Shown here: piece after piece, positions 22,240 to 32,089 of the stretch
How the letters are laid out: every line of letters begins with the position of its first letter
How positions within the stretch are numbered: the first letter of the stretch is position 1
Source: Mytilus californianus
Lineage: Eukaryota; Mollusca; Bivalvia; Mytilida; Mytilidae
Assembly: GCF_021869535.1 (NCBI RefSeq)
Contig: NW_026262734.1
Location: forward strand, 113,599,588 to 113,663,587
Length of the DNA: 64,000 nt
Reading direction: 5' to 3'
Program-made: the position numbers and the translations under genes
The notes under the pieces: generated by a model
Told to the model about the DNA's origin: nothing
Seen by the model: only the letters and a program-made list of their open reading frames with translations
Databases searched by the model: none

Positions 22240-23346
22240 ACACTGTCCTTTCCTTTCCTGGATCTTGATATCTATATCTTTAACGGGATGCTTAGTACTA
22301 AAATTTTCGAAAAAGAGATGATTTTAAGTTTCCTATTGTTAATTATCCATTTTTAGATCATGACGTTCCCTTGTCACCACCTTATGGTGTTTATATATCT
22401 CAACTTGTTCGATTCGGTCGTGTATGTAACAACGTATTTAAATTTAACCAAAGAAATCTCTGTATTACATTTACTAAATTTTATCATCGGTACAAGGACA
22501 TCATTCGTAAATATAAATCAACATACAGACATCTTATACGTTCAGGTATTTCACATCCAATATTTTATGGTAATATTCTTTACAAAGCACAAAAATGTCG
22601 GCATTCACCTCACAATCTTATCAAACATTTAAACAGACTTATTCAGAAGGGATATAGTTACAATACTGTTGTCAGGTCATTAAAGATGGCATATTTTGGT
22701 ATTAATATTGATTCACTAATAGGGTCTTTGCATCGGAAATAAACACATTTATTCTAAAACCAGTTGTAGGCATGATACGGGTAATGTTCTTCTCATATAT
22801 TTTATGATGGTATGATACTAAACCCCTTACGGGAGGGAGTGTGCTTGATTTTCATATGATGAAGACATAATCTTTCAATCAGTTTGATTGAGGTATGGAG
22901 CTGGCATGTCAGTAACTGCTAGTAGTCCTTTGTTAATTTATGTATCATTGTCATTTCACTTAGTTTCTTTTGTTATCTATTCTGACATCGGACTCGGACT
23001 TCTTTTGAACTGAGCATTGGCTAGAGGTATACGGGGAGGGTTGAGATCTCACAAAACATGTTTAACCCCGCCGCATTTTTGCGCCTGTCCCAAGTCAGGA
23101 GCCTCTGACCTTTGTTAGTCTTGTATGATTTTTAATTTTAGTTCATTTATATGTTTGGAGTTTAGTATGATGTCCATTTTCACTGCATGAACTAGTGCAC
23201 ATTGTTGTTAAGGGGCCAGCTGAAGCCCGCCTCCGGGTGCGGGATTTTCTCGCGGTGTTGAAGGCTCATTGGTGGCCTTGGGCTGTTTTCTGCTCTTTGG
23301 TCGGGTTGTTGTCTCTTTGACACATTCCCTATTTCCATTCTCAATT
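22240..23346 (+). mobile_element. Penelope-like retroelement, 5'-truncated, with 3' tail
   Basis: The coding part (22240-22742) carries the RT C-terminal region in broken frames: CPFLDLDIYI-type start, SPPYGVYISQLVRFGRVCNN, then RSGISHPIFYGNILY and RLIQKGYSYNTVVRSLKMAY, ending at TAA 22740-22742. The 3' tail (22743-23346) ends ccctatttccattctcaatt. The same tail recurs at 23380, 23816, 24500, 26095 and 51932. Assignment to Penelope-like rests on the RT style (MGTNCGPLIADLF, YLDDIL in the 25.6-kb copy) and is from memory. Confidence 0.65.
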
Positions 23347-23379
23347 TTATTCACCTCAAAAGCTAACCAAACCTTTAAA

Positions 23380-24795
23380 CAGACTTATTCAGAAGGAATA
23401 TAGTTACGATACTGTTGTTAAAGATGGCATTTACTGGAATTAATATTGATTCACCCATATGGTCTTTGCGTCGGAACGAAACACATTTATTCTAAAACCA
23501 GTTATTGGCATGATACGGGTTATGTTCTTCTCGTATATGTTATGATGGTATGATACTAAACCCCTTACGGGAGGGATTGTGCTTGATTTTCATATGATGA
23601 AGACATAATCTTACAATCAGTTTAATTGAGGTCTTGAGCTGGCATGTCAGTAACTGCTAGTAGTCCTTTGTTAATTTATGTTCATCATTGTCATTTTGCT
23701 AAGTTTCTTCTGTTACCTTATCTAACATCGGACTTGGACTTCTTTTAAACTGAGTTTTACTGTTTTTATTCCACATTGGATAGAGGTATAGGGGGAGGGT
23801 TAAGATCTCACAAATAAAATTGAGAATGGAAATGGGGAATATGTCAAAGAGACAACAACCCGACCAAAGAGCAGACAACAGCCCAAGGCCACCAATTGGT
23901 CTTCAACGCAGTGAGAAAATCCCGCACCCGGAGATGGTCCTCAACTGACCCCTAAATAAAATTGTGTTCTAGTTCAGTGAAAATGGACGTCACACTAAAC
24001 TCCAAAACATATAAATGAACTAGAATTAAAAAACATACAAGACTAACAAAGGTCAGAGGCTCCTGACTTGGGACAGGCGCAAAAATGCGGCGGGATTAAA
24101 CATGTTTTGTGAGATCTCAACCCTCCCCTATACCTCTAGCCAATGTAGAATAAAGAAACACATAGCAATACGCACAGTAAAACTCAGTTTAAAAGAAGTC
24201 CGAGTCCGATGTCAGAATAGGTAACAAAAGAAACTAAGCAAAATGACAATGATACATAAATGAACAAAGGACTACTAGCAGTTACTGACATATGCCAGCT
24301 TCAGACCTCAATTAAACTGATTGAAAGATTATGTCTTCATCATATGAAAATCAAGCACAATCCCTCCCGTTAGGGGTTTAGTATCATACCATCATAAAAT
24401 ATATGTTAGGAACATAACCCGTATCATGCCAACAACTGGTTTTAGAATAAATGTGTTTATTTCCGATGAAAAGACCCTATGAGTGAATCAATATTAATAC
24501 CAAAACATGTTTAACCCTGTCGCATATTTGCGCCTGTCCCAAGTCAGGAACCTCTGGCCTTTATTATTCTTGTATGTTTTTTTAATGTTGGTTCATTTAT
24601 ATGTTTCGGAGTTAAGTGTGACTTCCATTTTCGCTGAACTAGTATACATTATTGTTTAGTGGCCAGCTGAAGCTTGCCTCCGGGTGCGGGATTTTCTCGG
24701 TGTGTTGAAGACCCATAGATGGCCTTCGGCTGTTTTCTGCTCTTTGGTCGGTTTGTTGTCTCTTGGAATCTTTCCCCGTTTCCATTCTCAATTTT
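23380..24795. mobile_element. Cluster of Penelope-like 3' tails in opposing orientations
   Basis: Three partial copies abut: plus strand 23380-23815 (from acagacttattcagaaggaa), minus strand 23816-24497 (starting at the tail end, aaaattgagaatggaaatgg), and plus strand about 24500-24795 (from acatgtttaaccctgtcgc to ccattctcaatttt). The first junction is the middle of one tail against the terminus of an inverted one, consistent with insertion of one copy into another or rearrangement. No intact RT frame is present. Confidence 0.7.
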
Positions 24796-24958
24796 AAGGC
24801 ATATATATTGCTAGAAGCCTTTATTCTTCATTAAAAAGTGAAAAAATAAAACTCTTCACTAGTTTTAACCTAACTATGTCTGATTGATCGATTCCCGGTT
24901 CTTACTGAAAGAATAGCTTAGATAAAGTCAGCAATGTTGAGGTTATTAGCATATTTAC

Positions 24959-25119
24959 TTGTTGTACACATTATGTGCCTGTAAGTGGTTATCAAGCCTG
25001 CATGTTGCATTAGGATGTTTTAGACAAGTATCTGATTGACTTTTCCGACCTTTCTCGTCTTCACACAACGTATAGTTTTCTTTTCCGAAGTAGACTTTTG
25101 CTACGATTACATTTATGAA
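24959..25119 (-). CDS. Membrane-protein paralogue B, exon 3
   Basis: A 161-nt exon with acceptor tattatctttattttcag and donor GTAAAT. It encodes FINVIVAKVYFGKENYTLCE, DEKGRKSQSDTCLKHPNATC, RLDNHLQAHNVYN plus two bases. It adds three cysteines and two N-glycan sequons (NYT, NAT). The stretch from ICTGGL of exon 2 through NVIVAKVYFGKENYTLC is reminiscent of the start of SUEL/rhamnose-binding-lectin domains (C..G..I.V..A.YGR....C), but the second half does not follow that family well, so the fold is unassigned. It begins in phase 0 and ends in phase 2, matching both neighbours. Confidence 0.65.
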
Positions 25120-25329
25120 CTGAAAATAAAGATAATAAAATAAAGTTAGTCATTATTTCAACATTTTATGGCATAATCAACAATTGACAAGATCGTCATA
25201 TCCAACAATTGACCTATTGACATGGATAATCTCACTTAATCACACTAGAAGAAAATTCTTAATCAGTTAATTGTCTAAAGGGAGATAACCGTCATTTCCA
25301 AACTGGCTTAATCATGTTAATGGTGCTAT

Positions 25330-26462
25330 AAAATAAGAAAAATATGTGGTATGGGATTGCAAATGAAACAACTCTCCACCAAAAACAAAATGAAGTTAAT
25401 AAAAGCAATAAACAAATATGATATACAGCAACAAACGAAAACCACTGAATTACAGGCTCCTGGCTTTGGACAGACACATGACATACATTAAAGAAGACAA
25501 CAAATATAATACATCTAAAGTAAACTTTATATTTCCGTATATCGTCAAGTTATCGGAATTCCAATGGGAACTAACTGTGGACCACTTATTGCGGACCTGT
25601 TTCTGTATTGTTATGATTTACAATTTATGACTAAAATCAGCAAAGACCCATCGAAACAACATCTGATACAAAAATTTAATAACACTTTTTATAGATATTT
25701 GGATGATATATTGGCTCTCAATAATGACGACTTGAGTATGTACACTAAACAGATTTATCCTGCTGAAAAGACTTTAAATAAAGCTAATACTAACAATGAA
25801 CACTGTCCTTTCCTGGATCTTGATATCTATATCTTGAACGGGAAGCTTAATACCAAAATTTACGATAAAAGAGATGATTTTTCTTTTCCTATTGTTAATT
25901 ATCCATTTTTAGATGGTGACGTTCCCTTGTCACCATCTTATGGTGTTTATATATCTCAACTTGTTCGATTCGGTCGTGTATGTAACAACGTATTTGATTT
26001 TGACTAAAGAAATCTCTGTATTACTGAAAGATTATTGCACAAGGGTTTTCGATATCACAAACTAGTCAAAACATTTACTAAATTTTATCATCGGTTTCGG
26101 AGTTTAGTGTGACGTCCATTTTCACTGAACTAGTACACATTTTTGTTCAGCTGAAGCCCGCCTCCGGGTGCGGGATTTTCTCGCTGTGTTGAAGACCCAT
26201 TGGTGGCCTTGGGCTGTTTTCTGCACTTTGGTCGGGTTGTTTACATTCTCAATTTTATTGTTTTGTTATAAATTAGGCCATTAGTTTTCTCAATGGAATT
26301 GTTTCATATTTTTGTCGGGGACTTTTATACCCACTATCCGGTATGGAGTTTTCTCATTGTTGAAGGCCGAACGGTTGCCTAAAATTGGTTACATTCACTT
26401 CATTTGAACTTTGTCGGATAGTTGTCTCATTGGCAATCATACCACATCTCCTTATTTTTATA
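25330..26462. repeat. Family-M inverted pair split by a retroelement
   Basis: Minus-strand family M at 25330-25517 and plus-strand at 26262-26462 correspond to 160-485 and 486-676 of copy A. In copy A aataaacttgttttgttata is contiguous. Here 740 bp of Penelope-like sequence sits between aaactt and ttgttttg. Confidence 0.75.
25518..26258 (+). pseudogene. Penelope-like reverse transcriptase fragment and tail
   Basis: The open frame 25564-26004 carries GIPMGTNCGPLIADLFLYCY, the catalytic YLDDIL, then CPFLDLDIYI, KIYDKRDDFSFPIVNYPFLD and SYGVYISQLVRFGRVCNNVF. A TAA breaks it at 26005, and RT-like coding resumes (LLHKGFRYHKLVKTFTKFYH) to about 26095. The sequence then jumps to the last 165 bp of the family tail. 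It is 5'-truncated and internally deleted. The YxDD box and PMG motif identify RT. An intact element would also need an endonuclease, absent here. The insertion is dated by the empty site at about 485 in copy A. Confidence 0.75.
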
Positions 26463-26707
26463 TTCACTAAACTCTACTGAATAATGCTATGATATATAGT
26501 ATATTGGTCGACCATTATCATAAAATGCCTACCTTTTCGCTGCATTTAAACACATGTTTATAGCCAATGTTTGGTTCGAATTTAGATGAAAAGCAGGTGC
26601 TGTTTGCATTATCACACCTAAAATGATAGGGACATAATATTTTAATTAATTCTCATTCTAAAGATGTTATGGTATTTAAGTGAAACTGTATCTCTTTTAT
26701 TATAAGA

Positions 26708-26949
26708 GGGACCTCCGTGGCTGAGTGGTCTAAGGAGTCGAAATACTGTATCACTAGCTGGCCTTTCAACACTGAGATCCGCCCGTGGTAGGTGGGCTCG
26801 GCTTCAGTCTTAATTGTCAGTTTTCCTACCGAAGGTCGGTTGTTCTCTCCGGGAAGTCCGGCTTCCTCCATCAATAAAAACTGACCGCCACGCAATAGCA
26901 CAATAGTGCTGAAACTGGCGTTAAACACCAATCAATCAATCAATCAATC
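26708..26949 (+). mobile_element. tRNA-derived SINE with (CAAT)n tail
   Basis: Gggacctccgtggctgagtg begins a Leu/Ser-like tRNA head, with gatccgcccgtggtaggtgg in the variable/B-box region. The conserved gctgaaactggcgttaaaca segment and five CAAT units end it. It is not a functional tRNA gene: there is no acceptor stem pairing or CCA-side partner. Same locus as 927-1173. Confidence 0.75.
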
Positions 26950-27527
26950 TTTATTATAAAAAGACCATCCGTTTTTGAATGTCTGTAGTAGACTGATCTT
27001 GGATAGCTGATTGTATACGATTTGGGTGTCGCTCATTGTTGAAGGCCGTACTGTGACCTAGCTATAGATGCTTACATCCAGGTCATTTTGACTTTGGAGG
27101 ATATTTATCCCATTGACAATCATACCACATCTCCTTAAATTTTATATTGGTATTTAGAAACGTTTGAAGTAGAAGTTTTATTTCTGTTTACATATTAGTT
27201 TGCAGTAGACTCGATATTTCGGAAAGTTTGTAATTTGCAATATTCTCCCTCTTTTTACATTGACGTAAGGCGAACACACTAACAGATTCTGTCATAGTGA
27301 AGTTTTACATTAGTGAGTTTATCTACGGTTACATTTTCAACATGAGCGGATGTTTTGTGTTATAAGCGTTTTAAAAACATTCCTTCCCACAAGAGCACAT
27401 TATTGCAATATCATTAATGAAGGGATAATATTTGCACATTTCGTATAAAACAACATATACTTTTACGAAACCTTATTTATGTTATAGAACAATTATGTTC
27501 TAATGTGTTCTGAAAAAAAAAACATAC

Positions 27528-27641
27528 TAACCCACCAGTACATATTGCTATGGTAACGTTACTACAAGATGGCGATCGGGGACACGTGGCGTTTAAGATT
27601 TGGATACTCGTTCCTTGGATGAGATCTGTACATCTAAACAA
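27528..27641 (-). CDS. Membrane-protein paralogue B, exon 2
   Basis: A 114-nt, 38-codon exon, phase 0 at both ends. The minus-strand acceptor is tactttggatatcttttcag and the donor GTATGT. The peptide LFRCTDLIQGTSIQILNATC continues PRSPSCSNVTIAICTGGL: four cysteines, sequons NAT and NVT. Against paralogue A it has two extra codons and a few substitutions while the frame and splice sites are kept, which supports real coding. The GT at ACTG/GTGGGT is an alternative donor but would not match exon 3's phase. Confidence 0.7.
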
Positions 27642-27835
27642 CTGAAAAGATATCCAAAGTATAGTTAAGTGATGGAATGGTTTATTAGGTTAACAAATAT
27701 GTAAAAAAATATATGATTTTTAGTTGTTTGGTTGCTGTCTCATTGACGTACACACGGCCACAACTCCTTGATTAATTTTGGTACAAACTAGTTATAACAC
27801 AAATGGAAAATACAACAAGTACATAAATTCATCAC

Positions 27836-28040
27836 AGATACCAGGATTGAAATTCTGTACGCCAGACGCGCGTTTCGTCTACGAAAGACTCACCAGTGAC
27901 GCTCGAATCAAAAAAGTTAAAAAGGCCAAATCGAGGACGAAGGTGAAGGTCCCAAAATTCCGAAAGCTTTTGCCAAATACAGCTAAGATAATGTTTCGAA
28001 AAATTCAAAGTTTATAAGAGCCTCTAAAAAGCACGAGTCG
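27836..28040 (+). repeat. Family-D mussel repeat
   Basis: Well-preserved copy: gtacgccagacgcgcgtttc, caccagtgacgctcgaatca, aaaaggccaaatcgaggacg, then gagcctctaaaaagcacgag. In copy A only the right end survives (from about 5925). Confidence 0.65.
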
Positions 28041-28672
28041 TGCATCTGGCAAAAGTATGCCATATTGATTTAGGTCAAAAGAAGTATAAAAAATAATTTG
28101 CTGTTTAAAACTTTATACAGATAAATTTGTTTTGTTTATCAAACATAAGACATTGATATCCAACACCACAAGTTTTAATCGTTCATATTTTTTTTAATTT
28201 TTACTACGAAATCTTCGGTCGAGACTCAGTCTAGACCTGTCATGGACTGTTACGCTGTATTTCTATAGCAAGTGTTCAGTTTCAGGAAAACAATGTTTGA
28301 CTTTATAAGATATTTCACTAGTTTGAAATTTTCCTATTTTCAATGGCTTTTACTCGTGGGACAGTTTGATTTGTATCCAAATGTTACGATAACGATTCAA
28401 AGGTCAAATATTTGTTAAAATATTTGTAAAAAGCAGTCCTCTACATATACATCTGTTCAGTACAACAGATGTATTTTAAAAGACGTAATTCAGTAATTGG
28501 AATCGCGGGTGGATACAACTGTTTAAAAACAGGCACAAAATTTCTTTCGAAGAGGTATTATATGAATGAAATATTTGCCACTGGACGCTAAAAAAATAAC
28601 AATCGGTCAATCTTTATACACAGGAATTGATAAATAATTTTAAAAGGTAAATAGTAAATAAATAACACTCAC

Positions 28673-28732
28673 AATAAATAAAAATATAATCCACACTTTT
28701 GTTCGTATATAGTACAAATCATATAAAATCAT
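28673..28732 (-). CDS. Membrane-protein paralogue B, exon 1 (signal peptide)
   Basis: Identical in sequence to exon 1A: 20 codons from ATG to a GTGAGT donor, ending in WIIFLFI. It joins exon 2B in phase 0. The assembled protein is a signal peptide, an ectodomain of about 105 residues with eight cysteines and five N-glycan sequons, one transmembrane helix, and a short cytoplasmic tail of unknown end. It probably acts at the cell surface; no enzymatic motif is visible. The gene spans at least 13 kb with five small exons, each found by splice sites and phase rather than by long ORFs. Confidence 0.65.
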
Positions 28733-28773
28733 ATCTCCCTGTTTATATTTTGTAATCTATCTAGTATGAACAT
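28729..28773 (-). promoter_or_regulatory. uORF overlapping the start of gene B
   Basis: Same 14-codon ORF and ATGA overlap with the main start as in copy A, unchanged between copies. Confidence 0.45.
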
Positions 28774-28877
28774 ATTGTGTATCAATGATTAAATCGATAC
28801 TGTTTCTACACAATCGAAATATTTTATGATAAAAACTTTCGTCGGTAAATGTCTTCCGGTTTTATGTAATGTTCCAA

Positions 28878-28887
28878 TATTTATATA
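28878..28887 (-). promoter_or_regulatory. TATA box of gene B
   Basis: TATATAAATA on the minus strand, about 150 nt upstream of the ATG, in the near-identical 350-bp module shared with gene A. Confidence 0.5.
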
Positions 28888-29209
28888 GTGACGATATATT
28901 TTGGTTTTCTGTCAAACATGTCTGTCATCTCTGGATATGTAGAAAGCCTGCATATCTATAAATTTTAATCATGACCAAAGAATTTGGAAGACTTCGTATA
29001 GTATTTAACCGAAAATAACTTAAAGGTTAAAAAAAAGCTTGAATTTAATTAATACGAATAAACTGCATTTACATGTATTTCACATTTCAGAAGGTCTGAA
29101 TGACCTTTACAGAATACAGAAAAAAGACCCCAAAAATAAAGAATAATAGGGTACCGAAATATAACTAAATAATAAAGAAAAATGGGCCTAAATATAGGAA
29201 CAGAGAAAA

Positions 29210-29620
29210 ATGAGCTACAAGTTCAGAATTGAATACCCTTCATATGAACAAAAGTGCCAAGTTTAATTGGCTTCTTATTCAAGAAAACCTAGAGGTATTG
29301 AAAATTATTGCAATTTTTATTTATAAATGTTTTGAAATCAGTAAACTATCAATATAGTACAGATATGTTTATATGTTAACTATTGAGAATATTTGCCTGT
29401 TAATATTATGTATAATCTGTTATGTTTTTTAACTTATATGCGTATGGCTCTGGTCTGGCTGTAGTTTAAGATCTTAGAATTGAGACGATTATATTCATAT
29501 TTATATATGATTATCAAAATTATTGTGTCAATTATCAAAACAAAATCATTGTAATAAATTACTTTGCTCTTATGGGCTCTTTAATTGGAATAAAAATATC
29601 TTATCTTATCTATGATCTAC
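29210..29620 (+). mobile_element. LINE 3' end (copy B)
   Basis: The ORF2 C-terminus is readable at about 29255-29315 (FNWLLIQENLEVLKIIAIF then IYKCFEIS). The 3' UTR follows, ending gggctctttaattggaataa and TATCTTATCTTA. No MITE is present here. Confidence 0.7.
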
Positions 29621-29680
29621 TATGGATTTCAAATTATGAAAAAATAGATAGAGGAATTCTAGTCAAAACAATATGAATCT

Positions 29681-29762
29681 TATATTAAAATTTTGTCGTT
29701 GGCAATTTATAGTTGTTATAGTAAAATTATGAATTGCCAAAGACAAAATTTTTTAATATAAC
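29681..29762. repeat. Inverted repeat, ~30-bp arms
   Basis: Ttatattaaaattttgtcgt...tggcaattta pairs with tgaattgccaaagacaaaat...aatataa across a 20-nt spacer, with a few mismatches. It sits just beyond the end of block B. Confidence 0.7.
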
Positions 29763-29859
29763 ATGAATAAACAAACAGCATTTGAATGTTCCTGCATGCG
29801 TTGCGAATATCTTGTCTGTCCAAGGGCAGTAAGTAAAAACAAATTATTTTTTCTTTTGA

Positions 29860-30720
29860 TTTTTTTATGAATATCTTGCAAGAAATGTAGGCATGAGATC
29901 GCTAACAATGTTATTTATTTTCCATACAAGAGGAATTACTGCAGCTGTGAAATTGTTTTTCGGCACTTTTCCAAGACCTTATTGATATATATGCCTTTAA
30001 TAAAAAAAAAATGACAAGAAATGTAGGCCGATGTGAGTGTGCTAACAATGCAATGTTCAACATACATTACATTTGAAAGAGACATTACTTCTCAGTGCAA
30101 AAATAAAAGATCAGCTGATTTCGAACTCTCCCAAAACATTGCTGATATAATCCTATGATATAAATATCATAACAATCCTACTAGAATTGTAGGTGTGAGA
30201 GTGCTAACAATGCATGCAATTTTCTATATGATTAACATTCCCAAGGGGCATAACTCTTTTAAAAATAAATGATTGTCACTAATTTTCGAACTCTTTCCAG
30301 ACATTGCTAATATAAAACTTACGAAATAAATTTCATAAAAGTCCTACAAGAAATGTAGGATTGAGAGCGCTTACAATGCAATGTTATATATAATCAATGT
30401 TTCCAAAGGCATCCTAAACTCTATAAAAATATTTGATCGGCACTGGTTTTCGAACTTGTCCAAGACATTGCTGGTATATATAAACCTTTGATATAAGTTT
30501 CATGAATATTTACCTACAATATTGTAGATATGAACGCTTACAATGCAATTTCTATAGAATTTATATTTCCCAGGGGTATGCCTCCGTTAAAAATATTTAT
30601 TTGGCGTTGATTTAGACCTTGTTCGAGGTATTGTTATATCAACCTATGATATACATAAAAGTCTGGTAAGAATTGTACACATGAGAGCGCTAACAAGACC
30701 CGACGGACAGACGCGTCGCA
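29860..30720 (+). repeat. Degenerate ~165-bp tandem repeat, about five units
   Basis: The marker agaaatgtaggcatgagagc...gctaacaatgcaatgtt recurs near 29880, 30018, 30185, 30350 and 30515. Units also share cgaactctccaagacattgc. The array ends in acccgacggacagacgcgtc, an ACGG-type tract like those before the hairpins of the pearl-like families, so it may be a further pearl-like core. Confidence 0.65.
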
Positions 30721-31560
30721 CGAGGGTGGGAGGGAGCTGGTGACAAAAGAAATGCTGATGTACAAAACATTTTTTACTGAGCATAAATGTTTACATTCCT
30801 CTTGTTTTGTTAACCGATCGAAAAGGGGTATAGGGTAACTAAAATCTTGTTTAACCCCGCTAAACATTAGTGAGTCTGCTCTTTGCCTCTTCAGTTTGCA
30901 TTCTTTACTTAAAATCTCTGGTGGCAGAATCATTCGGGTATTGCCCTTGTCGTGATTTTAGGCTATTTTATTTTCGCTGGGTTATTGTCTCTTTGACGTA
31001 TATATCACGATTCTATCTATTCATTACTGCTGCACCGGTATTGTAACATGTGTAACGCAAGCTCATTTAGAAATTATTTATAATTTAAAATCACGATTAA
31101 TCAATAGGAGCATTTAATGTATGTATTTGCCCCCGGTGTCCCTTTGTGATACTTGTGATATGCAATATGCGCCTTTAATTAAGTTTAATATATTTGTAAA
31201 AACCTAACTAGTGTTGGTTTATTGTATTATATGAAATTCATAAAAAAAATGAAAATTTGTCAACTGTGAAGTTACATCATACTTTGTAAGACATATATTT
31301 TGCATTTAAATTTATCTGCACAATATGCATGTATGCAATTCTATGTTGCTTGGCGAAATTACCAGTCAGGCATTTAAAATAATGAATACCTGTACACAAA
31401 TCTTATCTAGCAAATTACTGCATTGCAATAGCCAATCAATAGTGCAGATCGATTTCCATTTTATTGTAAAAATCAATGGATAATTATAGTACACTCAAAA
31501 TACTGCAGTAACCCAGGAACTATTTCTAATGGCAGTGTAGTTTTGTTCCTGTATAATTAC
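30720..31560. other. Mostly unassigned
   Basis: About 30785-31000 has tail-like motifs (tcttgtttaaccccgctaaa, gggttattgtctctttgacg) that suggest a decayed Penelope-like or family-M tail. I see nothing in the remainder. Confidence 0.35.
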
Positions 31561-31571
31561 CTGGCAAAGCT

Positions 31572-32089
31572 TACACAGCTACTTTAGTACAAGTAATCTT
31601 GATGTACAGTTCTAAAGATGCATATCAAATGTACATCTGTAAAGCTGTATATAAACTGTACAGCTGTAAAGCTGTATATAAATTGTACATCTTTAAAGCT
31701 TTATATAACTTGGACATCTGTTAAGTTGTATATAAACTGTACATCTGTAAAACTGTATATAAACTGTACATTTTTAAAGCTGTATATAAACTGCAACTCT
31801 GTAAAAATGTACATTAACTGCACATTTTTAAATATATGTATAGCTAAACTTATAGATTCTACTACTTCATCTTGTGTGATACGCTATCTATTTACAGTTT
31901 ATATACAACTTTACAGATGTACAGTTTATATACAGCTTTACAGATGTACAGTTTATATACAGTTTTACAGATGTACAGTTTATATACAGCTTTACAGATG
32001 TACAGTTTATATACAGCTTTACAGATGTACATTTGATATGCATCCTTAGAACTGTACATCAAGATTACTTGTACTAAAGTAGCTGTGTA
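31572..32089. mobile_element. Palindromic TA-flanked MITE with minisatellite arms
   Basis: The TA target duplication lies at 31572-31573 and 32088-32089. The arms begin CACAGCTACTTTAGTACAAG and its exact complement. Within the arms a 27-bp unit (aaactgtacatctgtaaagc tgtatat) repeats about eight times on the left and five on the right in opposite orientation, around a centre at about 31855-31890. Removing the element rejoins gcaaagctta/tccagtagtaaaataagg, the satellite monomer that follows. TA duplication suggests a Tc1/mariner-type transposase. The 143-codon frame here is just the repeat translated. Confidence 0.85.

Larger units (their letters stand above)
25320..29650. repeat. Segmental duplication, copy B
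   Basis: Counterpart of 155-7640. It keeps the family-D repeat (27836-28040) that copy A has largely lost, lacks the LINE/piggyBac insertion of copy A, and carries its own insertions at 25518-26258 (reverse transcriptase) and about 29018-29158 (unassigned). It contains exons 1 and 2 and the promoter of gene B. Confidence 0.85.

Noticed and set aside
26708-26949. tRNA-Leu/Ser-like gene
   Set aside because: The 3' half lacks acceptor-stem pairing and it ends in SINE body and (CAAT)n, so it is a SINE head.
31618-32049. 143-codon plus-strand frame rich in KLYINCTS repeats
   Set aside because: It is a translation of the 27-bp repeat in the palindromic MITE; the motif reverses in the second half.
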